Source: Planctomycetota bacterium (lineage in GTDB: Bacteria; Planctomycetota; Planctomycetia; Pirellulales; Lacipirellulaceae). From it: 64,000 bases of DNA. Numbering within the stretch: position 1 is the stretch's first letter; the number at the start of each line of letters is the position of its first letter. Where the stretch lies: NCBI GenBank assembly GCA_029781135.1, contig JAKOXH010000066.1, positions 62,001 through 126,000 on the forward strand, written 5' to 3'. Positions 1-11,932 of this stretch are shown here, one piece after another. The position numbers and the translations under genes are program-made. The notes under the pieces are model-generated. The model had not been told where the DNA came from. It did not search any database and saw only the letters and a list, made by a program, of their open reading frames with translations.

Positions 1-3000
1 GCCTGGGAAGCGATGGAAAATGCCGGACGCTCGGCCGAAGAGTTGGCCGGAACGCGCACTGGGGTGTTTGTTGGTATCGGCGGCAACGACTACTCGAAGG
101 TTTGCGTCGGCCACGACGACTACTATCAGCGGATCGATGCCCACATGGGCACCGGCAACGCGCTTTCGATTGCGGCCAATCGGTTGTCGTATGTGTTCGA
201 TTTCCACGGCCCGAGTGCGGCCGTCGATACGGCGTGCAGTAGTTCATCGCTCGCGATCCACTTTGCCGTCGAAAGTTTGCGACGTGGCGAATCGGATGCG
301 GCCCTAGCCGGCGGCGTGAACATCATTCTCACGCCCGAAACGACCATCGCATTCTCCAAAGCGCGGATGCTCTCGCCGGAAGGCATGTGCCGGCCGTTTG
401 ACGCCCGGGCCAACGGCTACGTTCGTGGGGAAGGTTGCGGCCTCGTGCTGCTCAAGCGGCTCGAGGATGCCGAGCGCGACGGCGACGATATTCTCGCAGT
501 GCTGCGCGCGACGAGCGTTAACCAAGATGGCCGCACGTCGGGTATCAGCGCGCCCAATAGCCAATCGCAAATGGCCTGCATTCGAGCGGCCATGAAGCAG
601 GCTGGTCTCGTGGCCGACGATTACGATTACATCGAGGCCCACGGCACCGGCACGCCGCTTGGCGACCCCATCGAGATGATGGCTCTTAGCCAGATCTTCA
701 GCACGAATGAGTCTGCCGCCAAGCCCTGTTATGTCACCAGCGTGAAGGCCAACGTCGGCCACATGGAAACAGTTTCGGGCGTGGCCGGTCTCATCAAGAC
801 CGTGCTCTTGATGCAGAACGAGCAGATCGCGCCGCAGACGCACTTCGAATCGCTCAATCCGCATATCAAGTTGGAGGGGACGCGGCTGGCGATTCCAACA
901 GAGACAGTTAAGTGGCCGCGTGGCAAGCGACGCGTCGCGGGGATCAGCTCGTTCGGATTCGGCGGCACGAACACGCATCTGATTGTCGAGTCGGCACCTG
1001 ATCCGCACGCCACGCTCGAGCACGGCGTTGTACCCGCCGGCATGGCGGCCGCCGATCGTCCGCTACATCTGTTAAAGCTCTCCGCGAAATCGGAGGCCGC
1101 GCTACAGCAGCAAGCGGCGCAGCTAATCGACTATTTGAAGGAAAACCCCCAGGCCACTGCCGCCGACATCGGTTGGTCCGCCAACACGGGCTGGAGCGAC
1201 TTCAACTATCGAGCTGTTGTCTCAGCATCCGATGTTGCCCAACTCCAACAGCGCCTCTCCAAACTCGCCACCGGCGAGACCGCTTCAGCGGCCGGCGTAA
1301 AGTCGGCCACCGTCCGCGCCCTCGGCCGCCCAAACGTCGCCTTCCTCTTCACCGGCCAAGGTTCGCAATACATCGGCATGGGCCGTCGGCTCTACGAAAC
1401 CCAGCCCGTGTTCCGCCGAGCACTCGACAAGTGCGATGCCGCGCTGCGGAAAAACTGGGGTGGCGTTTCTCTGCTCGAAATTCTCTATCCGCCTGCCAAC
1501 GCCTCGGAAACTCAGCGTGACCGCATCAATCAAACTCAATACACGCAGCCAGCGTTGTTCGCCCTGGAGTACGCGCTCGTTGAACTTTGGGCCGCGTGGG
1601 GCGTAACACCCGATATCGTCCTAGGCCACAGCGTGGGCGAGTATGCGGCAGCGGTATCGGCCGGCGTGATGAGCGTCGAGGATGGCCTGCGGCTCATCGC
1701 CGAACGCGCTCGCTTGATGCAATGCGTCAAACGGCATGGCAAAATGGCCGTCATCTTCGCCACGCGCGAGCGCGTCGAAAAAGCGATTGAAGCGGCCAAC
1801 GGCAACGTCGTGATCGCGGTCCTCAACGGGCCCGAGAATATCGTCATCTCGGGCGATGCGGAGGACGTCGACGCGCTCGTCGCGAAGTTCAAGGCCGATG
1901 GCGTGCAAGTGACACCGCTTAATGTATCGCACGCGTTCCATTCGCCGCTGATGGACGAAATGCTTGACGAGTTCGAAAGAACCGCGGCGTCGATCGAGTA
2001 CCATGCGCCCAAGGTACCGCTGGCCGCGAATCTCACGGGCCAACTCATGACCGAGGCACCGACCGCGCGTTATTGGCGTGATCATCTGCGGAATGCGGTG
2101 CAATTTTCCGCCGGCATGACACGAATTGCCGAGGCCGAGCCAGCCATCATAATTGAAATTGGCCCCTCAGCCAGCTTGCTCGGCATGGGCCGTCGCTGTG
2201 AACCGAAGCTCGACACGGCGTGGCTGCCGTCGCTGCGCGAAGGCCAAGATGATTGGACCGTTATCTCGGGCAGCATAGCCGAATACTACGTGCGTGGCGG
2301 ACGCGTTGACTGGCGCGGCTGGGATCGGCCGTGGCCACGTCGCCGCTTGCTGCTGCCGAACTACCCCTTTCAACGCGCGCGGCATTGGTTCGATGTCGAC
2401 ATGTCGCGCCGGTTACCGACGCCGGGAGATGCTATTTACTCGTCGCCTCCAACGAACGGCAATCGGCGCGCACATCCGCTGCTAGGCCAACGTGTTTCGA
2501 CGGTGTGGGCCAACCGGTTATTTGAATCTCGTTTAAGCACGCGATCACCGGCTTATCTTGTCGATCATCAGGTGCAAGGTTCCGTGGTGGTACCGGCGGC
2601 AGCGTACATCGAACAAGCACTGGCGGCAGCCCAAGAATTGTTTGGCGACGGCCTGCACGGCCTAGCAAACCTCTCGATCCAGCAGGCCATGTTCCTGCCC
2701 GAAAACGTGCGCCGACGCGTGCAATTGACGGCGGCCCCCGAATCGAACGGCGAATCGACGTTCGAAACGTACAGCCGGCCGGACGATGAGAACGGCTCGC
2801 CCGCGACGTGGCAAATGCACGCCACCGGCACGCTGGTTCACAGCGGGCCGGCGGCATTATCCGCAGAAGATGGTGATGCGCCGAAAGCGATTGATCTCGA
2901 CACGTATCGCCGGCAAGCCATCATCCACTTGGAACACGCCGACATTTACCGCTTGCTCTCCGATCGCGGTCTCGCCTACGGACCAGCATTTCAGATGCTG

Positions 3001-6000
3001 GCCGAAATGCACCGAACTGCCGATGACTGCGTGGTAAGCGTGAAGTTGCCCGAATCGATTGCCAAGGAAGCGCCTGACTATCACCTGCACCCCGTGCTGG
3101 GCGACGCCTTGTTGCAGGCGATGGCGGGCATCGTACCGCTCGAAGAGAACGGCTCGTTTAGCCCCTTCACCTACATGCCGGTTGGCGTGCGGCACGTCCG
3201 CATCTTCAAGAAGGTCGACGACTTTTCGCAGCCGCTCTTTGCGTATGCCCACCGCACGAGCAGCGATTCGTCGCCGAGCCCCGAGCGAGTTGAGGGAGAT
3301 CTATTTCTCACTGATGCGAAGGGCAAAGTCATCGCCGCACTCGAAGGCGCGCAGGTTCAGCGATTGGGACGTAGCGGCATCGCGGGCTCATCGACCGATA
3401 CGAGTCGCTGGCTCTATGAAATTGCCTGGCGCGAGCAACCGCTGAGCGGTGATGCGAAGTCTGCCGCGGCTGGCGAAACGTGGCTGATCCTTGCTGATGC
3501 CAAGGGTATCGCTAAAAAACTGGCGGAGCAACTCACCGCGACCGGCAAATCGTGCGTGCTCGTCGAGCGGGCCGATAAGTTCGTCCCGCCCTCGAGTTTC
3601 GCTGCCACCAATGGCCAAGCCGCCAGTATCGCGGTAGCCAAAGTCAATCCACTGGAGGAAGGCCATTATCGCCAGTTGCTGGAAGCCGTCGCCGGTTCGG
3701 CGAAACCAGGGATTGCCGGAGTCGTACACATGTGGTCGCTCGATCTCACGGCAAGTTCGCTCTCGAATGGCCAGGCCGAGTCGCTTGGCTGTGGCAGCGC
3801 GGTGCAGCTCCTTCATGCACTGACCCGTACCACGCTGAGTAAGCAACCTGCACTTTGGTTTGTGACGGCGGGCGCGCAGGCAGTGGATGGTGCAGCAAGA
3901 TCTGAAATTGCGGTCGAGCAATCGCCGCTCGTCGGTTTCGGCCGAGTGGCGGCGTTGGAACTGCCTGATCTACGTCCTCGACTGGTTGATCTTGATGCTG
4001 CCGAGGTTGCCAACAACGCCGCCGCATCCGCAGGCTTGCTCGCTGCCGAACTGCAGAATGCGAACAACGATGGCGAAGTCGCCTACCGCGGTGACAAACG
4101 ACTTGTGGCCCGCCTCACGCGCAGCAGCCAAGCCGATGGCGCCGGACCGCAGCAGGCAGCGACCAAGTTGGCGATTCCGCTAGGACCATTCCAGCTCCGC
4201 ATCGCGCAAGCCGGTTCTTTCGATGCGCTCAAGTTCGCGCCGGTTGAGCGAGAAGCACCCGCGCAGGGGCAAGTCGAGCTGGAAATCCGTGCCACCGGCC
4301 TCAATTTCAGCGATGTATTGAAAGCACTCGGGCTCTACCCGGGCATCAAGGACGCGATCGTCCCGCTCGGTATCGAAGCATCGGGCATCGTGACCGCCGT
4401 GGGTGAAGGCGTGATGCGGTTCAAAGTGGGCGACGAAGTGTTTGGCGTTGTGCCCTACGCGTTCGCATCGCACGCCCGCACCGCCGATTACGCGCTCGTG
4501 AAAAAGCCCAAGTCGATCGATCACGATGCCGCGTGCACGATCCCCATCACGTTTCTAACGGCGTACTATGGTCTTGTGCGTTTGGCCCAAATGCAGCCAG
4601 GTGAACGGGTGCTCATTCACGCCGGGGCTGGCGGCGTTGGTTTAGCCGCGATCCAAATTGCCCAGCACCTTGGCGCCGAGGTGTTCGCCACCGCGGGCAG
4701 CGAAGCGAAGCGAGATTTCCTGCGGTCGCTCGGCGTGAAGCATGTCTACAGCAGCCGGACGACAGCGTTCGCCCAGGAAATTCTGGCCGACACCAATCGC
4801 GAAGGCGTCGACATCGTCCTCAATTCACTGCCCGGCGAAGCCATCACGAAGAGTCTTTCGATCCTGCGGGCGTACGGCCGATTCCTGGAAATCGGCAAGA
4901 CCGATATCTACCAGAACCGCATGATCGGCCTCTTGCCGTTCCAAGACAACTTGTCTTACTTCGCGATCGACCTCGACCGCATGTTGCGGCAACGACCCGA
5001 CTATATTCTCAACTTGTTCGCCGAAGTGATGCAGCACTTCGAGGCCGGGCATTACGAGCCGTTGATGTTCACGCGTTTCGAGGCCGATAGCACGATCGAT
5101 TCGTTCCGCTACATGTCGCAGCGGAAGAACATCGGCAAGGTCGTGGTGGCGTTTGAGAGTCAAGAGCGAAGAGTCAAGAGTCAAGAGCCAGAAGCGGGGA
5201 CGGCTGCGGGACAAGTGCGCAAGGATGGTACTTATCTCATCACCGGCGGATTGGGTGCGCTCGGCTTGCGCGTTGCGAACTGGCTAGCAGAGCAGGGGGC
5301 CGGTGCGGTCGCGCTCTTGGCCCGGCGAGCGCCATCGGCCGAGCGTGAAGTGGCATTGAAAGAAATCCGTGCCAAGGGAACGAAGGTATTTGTATTACAA
5401 GGCGATGTTTCCGATCTTAAATCGCTGCAATCCGCCCTCAAGCAGTTGCCGAAGGAGGCTCCCGCCGTACGTGGCGTGGTCCACGCGGCGGGCGTGTTGG
5501 CTGATGGCGTCATCGCCGAGATGACGCTCGATCAACTCGATCGGGCGATGTCTCCCAAGGTGCGCGGCACGTGGAATCTGCACGTCGCCACGCGGGATCT
5601 CCCACTCGATTTCTTCGTGCTGTTCTCGTCGGTGGCAAGTGTGCTGGGATCACCCGGCCAGGCCAATTATGCAGCCGGCAACGCGTTCTTAGATGCCCTT
5701 GCCCATGCGCGTCGGCAAGCGGGGCAGCCCGCCACCGCGATCAACTGGGGTCCCTGGGCTGGCTCTGGCATGGCGGCCGAAGCGGGGCGTGACGAGTCCG
5801 TCAAATCACGCGGCATGCTGCTGATCGAGCCGCACGACGGCCTCGAATTACTGGGCAAATTGATAAAGGCAGCTGCCCCGCAGGTGGCGGTGATGAACGT
5901 GCAGTGGGGCGATATGCTGAAACTTCTCGGCTCGCGCCGTCCGCCGCTGCTGGCCGAGCTTGCTGCCGAAGTGCAGGAAGCCGGTGGCGAAGACGCGGCG

Positions 6001-7206
6001 AGCCGCGTCGATATCGCGTTTCTGCAGAAGCTCCGGGCTGCTGAAACATCCGCCCAACAGGTGCTCGTGCAAGATTACATTCGCGAAGAGCTTGCGCGCA
6101 TTATGGGCATCGAGCCAACGAGCCTCGAAACGAACCAGCCGCTCAGTACGTTCGGCTTGGATTCGCTCCTCGCACTGGAACTCAAGAACAACTTGGAAGG
6201 TCGGCTCGATTTCACACTGCCCATGGCCAAATTGATGGAAGGCCCAAGCATCGAATCGCTCGCGGCCGATACGGTGCAACTGGTGGCGGAACGAATGGGC
6301 CAGACGGGCGCTGCCGGCTCGCCTGGGGCAGGGGAGTGGACACCGCTCGTGCCGCTGCGTGAGTCGGGTAGCCGGCCACCGCTAATTCTGTTACCCGCGC
6401 TGGGTGGCGACTTCCGCAATTACGCCGATCTTGTGGAACACTTGGGCGACGATCAACCCGTGTATGTGTTCCGGCCACGTGGTGTGGATCACGATTTGCC
6501 GCCACACGAAACGATGGCTGACATGACGGCCGACTACCTGGCGGCACTCCGCGAACTACAGCCAAACGGTCCCTACCATTTGGCAGGCTGGTCGACCGGT
6601 GGCATTTTCGCTTTCGCCCTGGCCGAGGCGATTGAAAAAGCGGGTGAAGAAGTGGCGCTGCTTGCCCTGTTCGATGCACCGCTACCTGCGATTTGCAACA
6701 ATGTCGATACGCACGATGACGCCCGTTTCCTGTGCGATTTGGTGAATTTTGCCAACCATAGTGTGGGGGAAGAAGGCCGCATCGATTTCGCCAAACTCGC
6801 GAAGTTGCCGCAAGAAAAGCAATTCTTGGTGGGTGTGGCCGAGGCGCGGGCCATCGGCATGTTGCCGGAAGAAATGCCCGAAGAATACGTCCGCAAGCTG
6901 GTGGATGTGGGTGAAGCCAACGTGCGCGTGATCCAAGGTTATCAACCCGCCGCCCTGAGAGCGACGGTGCAGTTCTTCGCGCCGCACAATCGCGACGCGC
7001 TCGAGGAAATCTCGGGCCTTGCGCCGCCGCGGGACAACGACCTCGGCTGGTCGCGTGAAATTGGCCAGAGTGTCCAGTTCCACCGCATCGGCGGCGATCA
7101 CTTCACTTTGATGGCTGGCGAAACCGCCGCTGCAATGGCGCGGGAAATCGCGTGCCAAATCGCGGCCACCAAAACGGGCGATCCTCAACCAACTCCTCTT
7201 CGTTAA
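1..7206 (+). CDS. Type I polyketide synthase, single reducing module KS-AT-DH-ER-KR-ACP-TE (5' partial)
   Basis: The reading frame is open to base 1, so the start lies upstream; 2401 residues are visible. Residues are counted from base 1. The ketosynthase has the active Cys in DTACSSSS (residue 79) and the two His in EAHGTGT (214) and NVGH (254). The acyltransferase nucleophile is in GHSVGEY (544), and its HAFH motif suggests malonyl-CoA. The dehydratase has [10 protein letters not shown] (His 856) and a later GDALLQ Asp (about 1035). The enoylreductase (about 1414-1717) has [10 protein letters not shown]. The ketoreductase has TGGLGALG and the Tyr of QANYAAGN (1890); its LDD-type motif reads LAD. 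The carrier Ser is in GLDSL (2055) and the thioesterase has GWSTGG (Ser 2198). All catalytic residues of a fully reducing module with its own release domain are present. It probably makes a reduced acyl chain and releases it as a free acid or to the next enzyme; chain length and whether it iterates cannot be read. Confidence 0.95.
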   Translation, partial: AWEAMENAGRSAEELAGTRTGVFVGIGGNDYSKVCVGHDDYYQRIDAHMGTGNALSIAANRLSYVFDFHGPSAAVDTACSSSSLAIHFAVESLRRGESDAALAGGVNIILTPETTIAFSKARMLSPEGMCRPFDARANGYVRGEGCGLVLLKRLEDAERDGDDILAVLRATSVNQDGRTSGISAPNSQSQMACIRAAMKQAGLVADDYDYIEAHGTGTPLGDPIEMMALSQIFSTNESAAKPCYVTSVKANVGHMETVSGVAGLIKTVLLMQNEQIAPQTHFESLNPHIKLEGTRLAIPTETVKWPRGKRRVAGISSFGFGGTNTHLIVESAPDPHATLEHGVVPAGMAAADRPLHLLKLSAKSEAALQQQAAQLIDYLKENPQATAADIGWSANTGWSDFNYRAVVSASDVAQLQQRLSKLATGETASAAGVKSATVRALGRPNVAFLFTGQGSQYIGMGRRLYETQPVFRRALDKCDAALRKNWGGVSLLEILYPPANASETQRDRINQTQYTQPALFALEYALVELWAAWGVTPDIVLGHSVGEYAAAVSAGVMSVEDGLRLIAERARLMQCVKRHGKMAVIFATRERVEKAIEAANGNVVIAVLNGPENIVISGDAEDVDALVAKFKADGVQVTPLNVSHAFHSPLMDEMLDEFERTAASIEYHAPKVPLAANLTGQLMTEAPTARYWRDHLRNAVQFSAGMTRIAEAEPAIIIEIGPSASLLGMGRRCEPKLDTAWLPSLREGQDDWTVISGSIAEYYVRGGRVDWRGWDRPWPRRRLLLPNYPFQRARHWFDVDMSRRLPTPGDAIYSSPPTNGNRRAHPLLGQRVSTVWANRLFESRLSTRSPAYLVDHQVQGSVVVPAAAYIEQALAAAQELFGDGLHGLANLSIQQAMFLPENVRRRVQLTAAPESNGESTFETYSRPDDENGSPATWQMHATGTLVHSGPAALSAEDGDAPKAIDLDTYRRQAIIHLEHADIYRLLSDRGLAYGPAFQMLAEMHRTADDCVVSVKLPESIAKEAPDYHLHPVLGDALLQAMAGIVPLEENGSFSPFTYMPVGVRHVRIFKKVDDFSQPLFAYAHRTSSDSSPSPERVEGDLFLTDAKGKVIAALEGAQVQRLGRSGIAGSSTDTSRWLYEIAWREQPLSGDAKSAAAGETWLILADAKGIAKKLAEQLTATGKSCVLVERADKFVPPSSFAATNGQAASIAVAKVNPLEEGHYRQLLEAVAGSAKPGIAGVVHMWSLDLTASSLSNGQAESLGCGSAVQLLHALTRTTLSKQPALWFVTAGAQAVDGAARSEIAVEQSPLVGFGRVAALELPDLRPRLVDLDAAEVANNAAASAGLLAAELQNANNDGEVAYRGDKRLVARLTRSSQADGAGPQQAATKLAIPLGPFQLRIAQAGSFDALKFAPVEREAPAQGQVELEIRATGLNFSDVLKALGLYPGIKDAIVPLGIEASGIVTAVGEGVMRFKVGDEVFGVVPYAFASHARTADYALVKKPKSIDHDAACTIPITFLTAYYGLVRLAQMQPGERVLIHAGAGGVGLAAIQIAQHLGAEVFATAGSEAKRDFLRSLGVKHVYSSRTTAFAQEILADTNREGVDIVLNSLPGEAITKSLSILRAYGRFLEIGKTDIYQNRMIGLLPFQDNLSYFAIDLDRMLRQRPDYILNLFAEVMQHFEAGHYEPLMFTRFEADSTIDSFRYMSQRKNIGKVVVAFESQERRVKSQEPEAGTAAGQVRKDGTYLITGGLGALGLRVANWLAEQGAGAVALLARRAPSAEREVALKEIRAKGTKVFVLQGDVSDLKSLQSALKQLPKEAPAVRGVVHAAGVLADGVIAEMTLDQLDRAMSPKVRGTWNLHVATRDLPLDFFVLFSSVASVLGSPGQANYAAGNAFLDALAHARRQAGQPATAINWGPWAGSGMAAEAGRDESVKSRGMLLIEPHDGLELLGKLIKAAAPQVAVMNVQWGDMLKLLGSRRPPLLAELAAEVQEAGGEDAASRVDIAFLQKLRAAETSAQQVLVQDYIREELARIMGIEPTSLETNQPLSTFGLDSLLALELKNNLEGRLDFTLPMAKLMEGPSIESLAADTVQLVAERMGQTGAAGSPGAGEWTPLVPLRESGSRPPLILLPALGGDFRNYADLVEHLGDDQPVYVFRPRGVDHDLPPHETMADMTADYLAALRELQPNGPYHLAGWSTGGIFAFALAEAIEKAGEEVALLALFDAPLPAICNNVDTHDDARFLCDLVNFANHSVGEEGRIDFAKLAKLPQEKQFLVGVAEARAIGMLPEEMPEEYVRKLVDVGEANVRVIQGYQPAALRATVQFFAPHNRDALEEISGLAPPRDNDLGWSREIGQSVQFHRIGGDHFTLMAGETAAAMAREIACQIAATKTGDPQPTPLR

Positions 7207-7515
7207 TCGACGATCGCTCATCGATTCGCGGAGAACGGCTTCCGCGCTACATGCCGCGTCAAAAATGCCTATGGCCGTAAGGGGTTGCGTCCGCTAGTAC
7301 GACGTTGATGAGGGCGTAGACACTGACGGCAGACGACGGATTTCTTTTAAGAAAGTCAGATTTCTCTTTTCGCAAAGTACGACTAGATTTCTCGTGCTAT
7401 CAATGCTTACATAAAAGTAGTTCACCTAGCTGCGGTCAGTGCTCCGATTTTTCCTCCCAGCGATCCTGAAGCCGCGCCCTCATTTCCTGCGACAAGACCT
7501 CCAAAGTCTTTAGCA
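7207..7515. other. Intergenic gap between PKS and GH3 gene
   Basis: About 300 bases without a convincing gene. I see no clear terminator hairpin or promoter. The GH3 gene downstream could begin at the ATG at 7516 or at an internal GTG at 7591, so the gap may be up to 75 bases longer. Confidence 0.5.
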
Positions 7516-9336
7516 TTGAATTGGGGAGTGGCTAAAGCCTTCGCGAGATGTGACAAGCATCCACTGTCCTTTTTTGGCTTGGGCGAGACCGTGATTTTGC
7601 GGTATGCGTATTTGGCGTGGCTACGGGCGCAACTACGCCACTTCGTTCGAAACGCGGCCAAAGCGCGCGAGGTGCAGCAGGCCACCTTGCTGGCGAAGAT
7701 CGCACGCAATGCCAACAGCCAGTTCGGCCGCGATTTCGGCTTCGCCGAAATTCGCACGGCGGCCGATTTCCGCGCCCGCGTGCCGATACTAACGTACGAA
7801 GATCACCGTCCGTACATCACGAAGGTGCTGCACGGCGAAACGTCGGCGCTCTTTGCGCCAGGCACGAAAGTGCTGATGTTCGCGATGACCTCGGGGACGA
7901 CGGGTGAGCCTAAACGCCTGCCGATCACCGACGAACTGTTCCGCGAATATCGCCTGGGCTGGCAACTCTGGGGCGCTGGCATTTACGGCGATTATCCGGA
8001 ATTGCTCAACCAGAAGACTCTTCAGCTTTCGAGCGACTGGCGGCAATACGTGTCGCCGTGCGGTATACCTTGCGGCCAGATCAGTGGCCTCGCCGCCACC
8101 ACGCGACCGGCGATCGCCCAGCGCATGTTCCTGCCGCCGGCCACCACCATGCGGATTCACAATCCGGCCGCCAAACACTACACGGCGTTGCGGTTCGCGC
8201 TGGCGACGAACAACATCGGCATGGTGATCACGGCGAACCCCAGTTCGCTGGTCGAACTTGCCCGCCGTGCAAATGCCGAGAGCGGATCGCTCATCCGCGA
8301 TATTCACGACGGCACGTTATCGTGCGAAATCCCCGCTGAAATTCGTGCGGCATTAGGGACACAAATCACGAAGCGATCGCCGCAACGTGCCCGCGAACTT
8401 GAGCAACTAATCGCCCAGCATGGCAGCCTGCTGCCCAAACACGCTTGGCCGAAACTGCGGATTATGGCGGTCTGGACGGGCGGCTCGATCGGCATATTTC
8501 TACCGCATTTGTCGGAGTTGTACGGCCATTCGGTGGTGCGCGATCATGGCCTTTCCGCGAGTGAAGGCCGCGTGAATATTCCGCTGGCCGATGGCACGCC
8601 TGCCGGCATGCTCGATTACACGCACCACTATTTTGAGTTTATCCCGGTCGAGGAGCATGGCGCCGCCCAGCCCACGGTACTGGAAGGGCACGAGCTTGAG
8701 GTCGGTCGCGATTACTACATCCTGCTCACGACCTCGGGCGGTTTGTATCGTTACGACATTCACGATGCGGTGCGCTGCGTCGGTTTTCAAGGCCAGGCCC
8801 CGCTTCTGGAATTCCTCAACAAGGGCAAAAATTTCTCGAATCTCACCGGCGAGAAGGTGAGCGAATACCAGGTGATTCGCGCCGTGGAACGCAGCTTCGC
8901 CGAGTTGAACCTGCCCATCGAGTACTTTTTGGTCGCGCCCGTGATGGAGGAATTCCCGCGTTACACGCTGCTGGTCGAGCAGAAGGCCCATCGCGGGCGA
9001 GCCCTGGAATTGGCGGCGGCGTTTCAACGTAATCTTTCGCAACTCAATGAGGAGTACGCCGAAAAGAGTGGGAGCGGGCGTTTGTTGCCAGCGCAAGTTC
9101 GCGAAGTGCCGCACGACACGTGGCGGCGCTTGAGAGCGGAAAAGACCGGCTCCCGCGGCAACTTCGAAGAATATAAACACGTGTGCTTGACTCAAGACCT
9201 CTCGATCGTCGAGCGACTCGCCGCGGCGCCTCCCTGCTCGATACCCAGGTCCCCGACGTTCAGCGTGGTTGGCGATTTCACCGATTCCACCCCGTCGTTG
9301 GCGGCCGCCTCGAACCATCCCAGCTTTGCACGGTAA
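7516..9336 (+). CDS. GH3 auxin-responsive-promoter family acyl-adenylating protein
   Basis: GH3 proteins belong to the ANL adenylating superfamily; plant members activate carboxylic acids as acyl-adenylates and join them to amino acids. Here the phosphate-binding signature MTSGTTGEPK (about residue 125) is followed by LPITDE. The family N-terminal pattern is also present: GRDFGF, a DFR..VPI-like stretch and an acidic YED before the signature. Further on, a Tyr-rich segment (GGLYRYDIHD) and GKNFSNLTGEK match the family's nucleotide and hinge region. The frame starts at ATG 7516, but the first 25 residues are unlike the family and the GTG at 7591 is an alternative. The gene ends 6 bases before the next one, so these are probably co-transcribed. 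Next to a PKS, an acyl acid is a natural substrate; the amine partner is unknown. Confidence 0.85.
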   Translation: MNWGVAKAFARCDKHPLSFFGLGETVILRYAYLAWLRAQLRHFVRNAAKAREVQQATLLAKIARNANSQFGRDFGFAEIRTAADFRARVPILTYEDHRPYITKVLHGETSALFAPGTKVLMFAMTSGTTGEPKRLPITDELFREYRLGWQLWGAGIYGDYPELLNQKTLQLSSDWRQYVSPCGIPCGQISGLAATTRPAIAQRMFLPPATTMRIHNPAAKHYTALRFALATNNIGMVITANPSSLVELARRANAESGSLIRDIHDGTLSCEIPAEIRAALGTQITKRSPQRARELEQLIAQHGSLLPKHAWPKLRIMAVWTGGSIGIFLPHLSELYGHSVVRDHGLSASEGRVNIPLADGTPAGMLDYTHHYFEFIPVEEHGAAQPTVLEGHELEVGRDYYILLTTSGGLYRYDIHDAVRCVGFQGQAPLLEFLNKGKNFSNLTGEKVSEYQVIRAVERSFAELNLPIEYFLVAPVMEEFPRYTLLVEQKAHRGRALELAAAFQRNLSQLNEEYAEKSGSGRLLPAQVREVPHDTWRRLRAEKTGSRGNFEEYKHVCLTQDLSIVERLAAAPPCSIPRSPTFSVVGDFTDSTPSLAAASNHPSFAR

Positions 9337-9342
9337 GCAACC

Positions 9343-10368
9343 ATGTCGGCACCGAATGTTCTCGTCACCGGCGCTACCGGACTTATCGGGCAGAACTTCG
9401 CTCGGCGCGCCGTGGCTGCCGGCTATCCGGTATTGGCGATGGTTCGCCGCAATTCCGATCGCACCGCCCTTGCAGGCGTGCCCGTGCGCTTCGTCGAAGG
9501 CGACTTGGGCAACCCCGAAACGCTACCGGCGGTGCTTACCGAGGCCGACATCGTCGTCCACGCGGCCGCTCACCTCGGCGATTGGGGACCGCCGGAGAAA
9601 TACCGCGCCATCAATGTCGTCGCCCTCGAGCACATGCTCAATGCGGCCGTGCGAATCGGCCGCTTGCGCCGCTGGATTCAGCTCAGTTCGCAGGGTGTGT
9701 ACCCCGCCCGTCACCATTACGGCACCGACGAAATCGTGCCGCCGGAAATGAACAACATCGACGGCTACACGCAAACCAAGGCCGAAGCCGAGGTCGTCGT
9801 GCAGCGGTTTGTCCGCGAGTACCAATTGCCGGCCGTGATTATCCGGCCCGGATTCACCTACGGCCCCGGTGAACGGAATGCGCTCAAACGCGTCGTCGAA
9901 AAACTCGCAGCCGGCAAGATGAAAATTATCGGCCGGGGTGATAAGCTGCTCAACAACACGTCGGTCCACAACCTGTGCGACGCGATTCTGCTCGCCATCG
10001 AAAAACCGGGCATCGAGGGCGAAGTCTTCAATATTCGCGATGACCGACTCGTCACCCGCGAGGAATTTGTTTATACAATTGCCGACTACCTCGGCAAACC
10101 ACATCCAAGACATGTTCCGGAACGGCTGGTAAAAGCACTCGTGGGGCCAATCGAGGCGTTCGCCCGTTTGCGGGGCAGCGAAACGGCGCCGATCATCACG
10201 CGGGGGCAAATCAAGTTCCTCACGCAGAACCTCGATTATTCGATCGCGAAGGCCAAACGCGTTCTCGGCTACCAGCCCAGCGTCGATTTCCAACAGGGAA
10301 TCGTCGAAGCGTTGGATTACCTGACCGGAAAGAAAACGAGTTGCGCCCGAACGGCGGCATCGGCCTGA
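9343..10368 (+). CDS. NAD(P)-dependent epimerase/dehydratase (extended SDR)
   Basis: A 341-residue extended short-chain dehydrogenase/reductase. The N-terminus carries the dinucleotide-binding GATGLIG motif, an Asp-rich VEGDLGN turn and VVHAAAHLGDW. The catalytic part has SSQGVYP (Ser) and YTQTK (Tyr and Lys, about residue 142), then RPGFTYGPG, typical of the 3-beta-hydroxysteroid dehydrogenase/NAD-epimerase branch. It starts 6 bases after the GH3 gene and ends 8 bases before the enolase-family gene, a tight operon. A redox or epimerase step on the polyketide product or on a sugar is possible; the substrate cannot be read from sequence. Confidence 0.88.
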   Translation: MSAPNVLVTGATGLIGQNFARRAVAAGYPVLAMVRRNSDRTALAGVPVRFVEGDLGNPETLPAVLTEADIVVHAAAHLGDWGPPEKYRAINVVALEHMLNAAVRIGRLRRWIQLSSQGVYPARHHYGTDEIVPPEMNNIDGYTQTKAEAEVVVQRFVREYQLPAVIIRPGFTYGPGERNALKRVVEKLAAGKMKIIGRGDKLLNNTSVHNLCDAILLAIEKPGIEGEVFNIRDDRLVTREEFVYTIADYLGKPHPRHVPERLVKALVGPIEAFARLRGSETAPIITRGQIKFLTQNLDYSIAKAKRVLGYQPSVDFQQGIVEALDYLTGKKTSCARTAASA

Positions 10369-10376
10369 GTTCCGCC

Positions 10377-11558
10377 ATGCACATTCGCCGCCTCACTGCG
10401 TACCTGGTTCGTTTACCGCTCAAGCGGCCATTCCGCCATGCGTCGGCGGTTCGTCAAGAGAGCGAAAACATTCTGATGTGCTGCGAATTGGGCGATGGCA
10501 CCACCGGCTGGGGTGAGGGGGTGCCGCGTGAGTATGTCACTGGCGAAACGCCCGCTGGCTGTCTTTCACAACTAGCGGCCACGCCACTCGACGAGCAATT
10601 GGCCAATGACTGCGCATCATGGCCAGAAGTCATCACACTTTGCGAGCGATTTCAACCAGCCGTGGATCGCGACGACCCGCGCGGCTGCTACGGCAATGCG
10701 CTGCGGTGTGCCATGGAACTGAGCATCCTGGACGCGTTCGGCCAGCTCCTGGGCGAACCAGTTAAAAACGTAGTCAACCACTTTCGGTGGGCTCAAGAGA
10801 TAAGGCAACCGCCAACACAAAGTGTTCGCTATGGCGTCGTAATTGATTCCGGAAATCGTGGACTCCGGCGCAAGGCACTTATCCGCCGGCTCTATGGCTT
10901 CCACGACTGTAAAGTGAAAGTCGGCGCTGCTGGCGACAACGACGCCGAAAGGCTGAGGACGATTCGCCGCTGGGTTGGCCCGCAAACGGATTTGCGCCTC
11001 GACGCCAATGAAGCCTGGCATCCCGCTGAATTGAAACGCAAAATTGAACCCCTGTTGCCGCAACGCATCAGTTGTATCGAACAACCCGTGCCCCACGAGG
11101 AAGTGGCGAGCCTTTCAGAATTGCGCGAGCAGTTGGGCGTGGACGTGATGCTCGATGAATCGCTCACCAGCCTGGCCGACGCGCAAGCCGCCATCGCCGC
11201 CGGCACGTGTGACTTGTTCAATATCCGTCTTTCGAAGTGCGGCGGTTTCCTCAACAGCTTGCGAATTGCTGCTGCTGCCCACTCGGCCCATCTTGGTTTC
11301 CAGCTAGGCTGCCATCCCGGTGAGTCGGGCATTCTCTCCGCCGCCGGTCGCCACTGGGCGACATGCGTTGCCCACATTCGCTATCTCGAAGGGTCGTACG
11401 ATCGACGGCTGTTCCGTGAACTGCTCACGAATGAAGACCTCACATTCGGCTACGGTGGAAAAGCGCCTGCCATCGAGCGGCCCGGGTTGGGAGTCACAAT
11501 TCGTTCCGCCGTGCTAGCGAAGGTCATGGTCGCCCAGCGGACCTTTGATATCAGCTGA
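10377..11558 (+). CDS. Enolase-superfamily enzyme (muconate cycloisomerase / dipeptide epimerase / N-acylamino acid racemase-like)
   Basis: 393 residues from the ATG at 10377, which fits the family N-terminus (MHIRRLTAYLVRLPLKRPF); an earlier in-frame start at 10341 would overlap the preceding gene and adds unrelated residues. The MLE-subgroup catalytic set is visible in order: KVKVG (general base Lys), DANEAW (metal Asp), EQPV (metal Glu), DES (metal Asp) and LSKCGG (second Lys). These enzymes remove a proton alpha to a carboxylate and can be racemases, epimerases, cycloisomerases or dehydratases. The C-terminal substrate loop (GCHPGESG) does not match the typical dipeptide epimerase loop, so substrate is open. 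Its place after GH3 makes an N-acyl amino acid an attractive but unproven substrate. Confidence 0.85.
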   Translation: MHIRRLTAYLVRLPLKRPFRHASAVRQESENILMCCELGDGTTGWGEGVPREYVTGETPAGCLSQLAATPLDEQLANDCASWPEVITLCERFQPAVDRDDPRGCYGNALRCAMELSILDAFGQLLGEPVKNVVNHFRWAQEIRQPPTQSVRYGVVIDSGNRGLRRKALIRRLYGFHDCKVKVGAAGDNDAERLRTIRRWVGPQTDLRLDANEAWHPAELKRKIEPLLPQRISCIEQPVPHEEVASLSELREQLGVDVMLDESLTSLADAQAAIAAGTCDLFNIRLSKCGGFLNSLRIAAAAHSAHLGFQLGCHPGESGILSAAGRHWATCVAHIRYLEGSYDRRLFRELLTNEDLTFGYGGKAPAIERPGLGVTIRSAVLAKVMVAQRTFDIS

Positions 11559-11640
11559 CGTTTTTCTGAACTTGCGCAGGGTGGCTGGGGTCGAGGCAAA
11601 GCCGAGCCCCCAGGGAACTAGGGATAGTCTTCCCATAGCG

Positions 11641-11660
11641 TGCCACTGGCTCTGCCAGTG
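11641..11660 (+). repeat. Palindromic 20-mer, copy 1 of an inverted pair
   Basis: tgccactggctctgccagtg is itself a hairpin (cactggc/gccagtg). A near-perfect inverted copy lies at 11831-11850 (one mismatch), 170 bases away, so the two can also pair with each other. They sit in the 374-base gap between the enolase-family and hydrolase genes (11559-11932), in which I see no gene. Confidence 0.75.
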
Positions 11661-11830
11661 AGCTGTGGCGACGACAGGTTCTGGCCAATTTTGCTTAACA
11701 CGCCTATACAACCGGATCAACAGACAGCCGGGCAGGTGTCCGCACACGATCACACGCCGGCTTGCACTCAACATCGAACCGCTGGAAACTTCTCCGCCGG
11801 CCACCGGCCACAAGGCCTGGGCAGCAAACG

Positions 11831-11850
11831 CACTGGCAAAGCCAGTGGCA
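11831..11850 (-). repeat. Palindromic 20-mer, inverted copy 2
   Basis: cactggcaaagccagtggca is the reverse complement of the copy at 11641-11660 except for one base. Short palindromes of this kind are common intergenic repeats in planctomycetes; the function is unknown. Confidence 0.75.
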
Positions 11851-11932
11851 TCCGAGATCCGTCGCAAAATGTAACGATTAGCAAGTCTCTTCCGCCTCCG
11901 CGGCATAAACCGCATGGTACGCTTGTAGTGAT

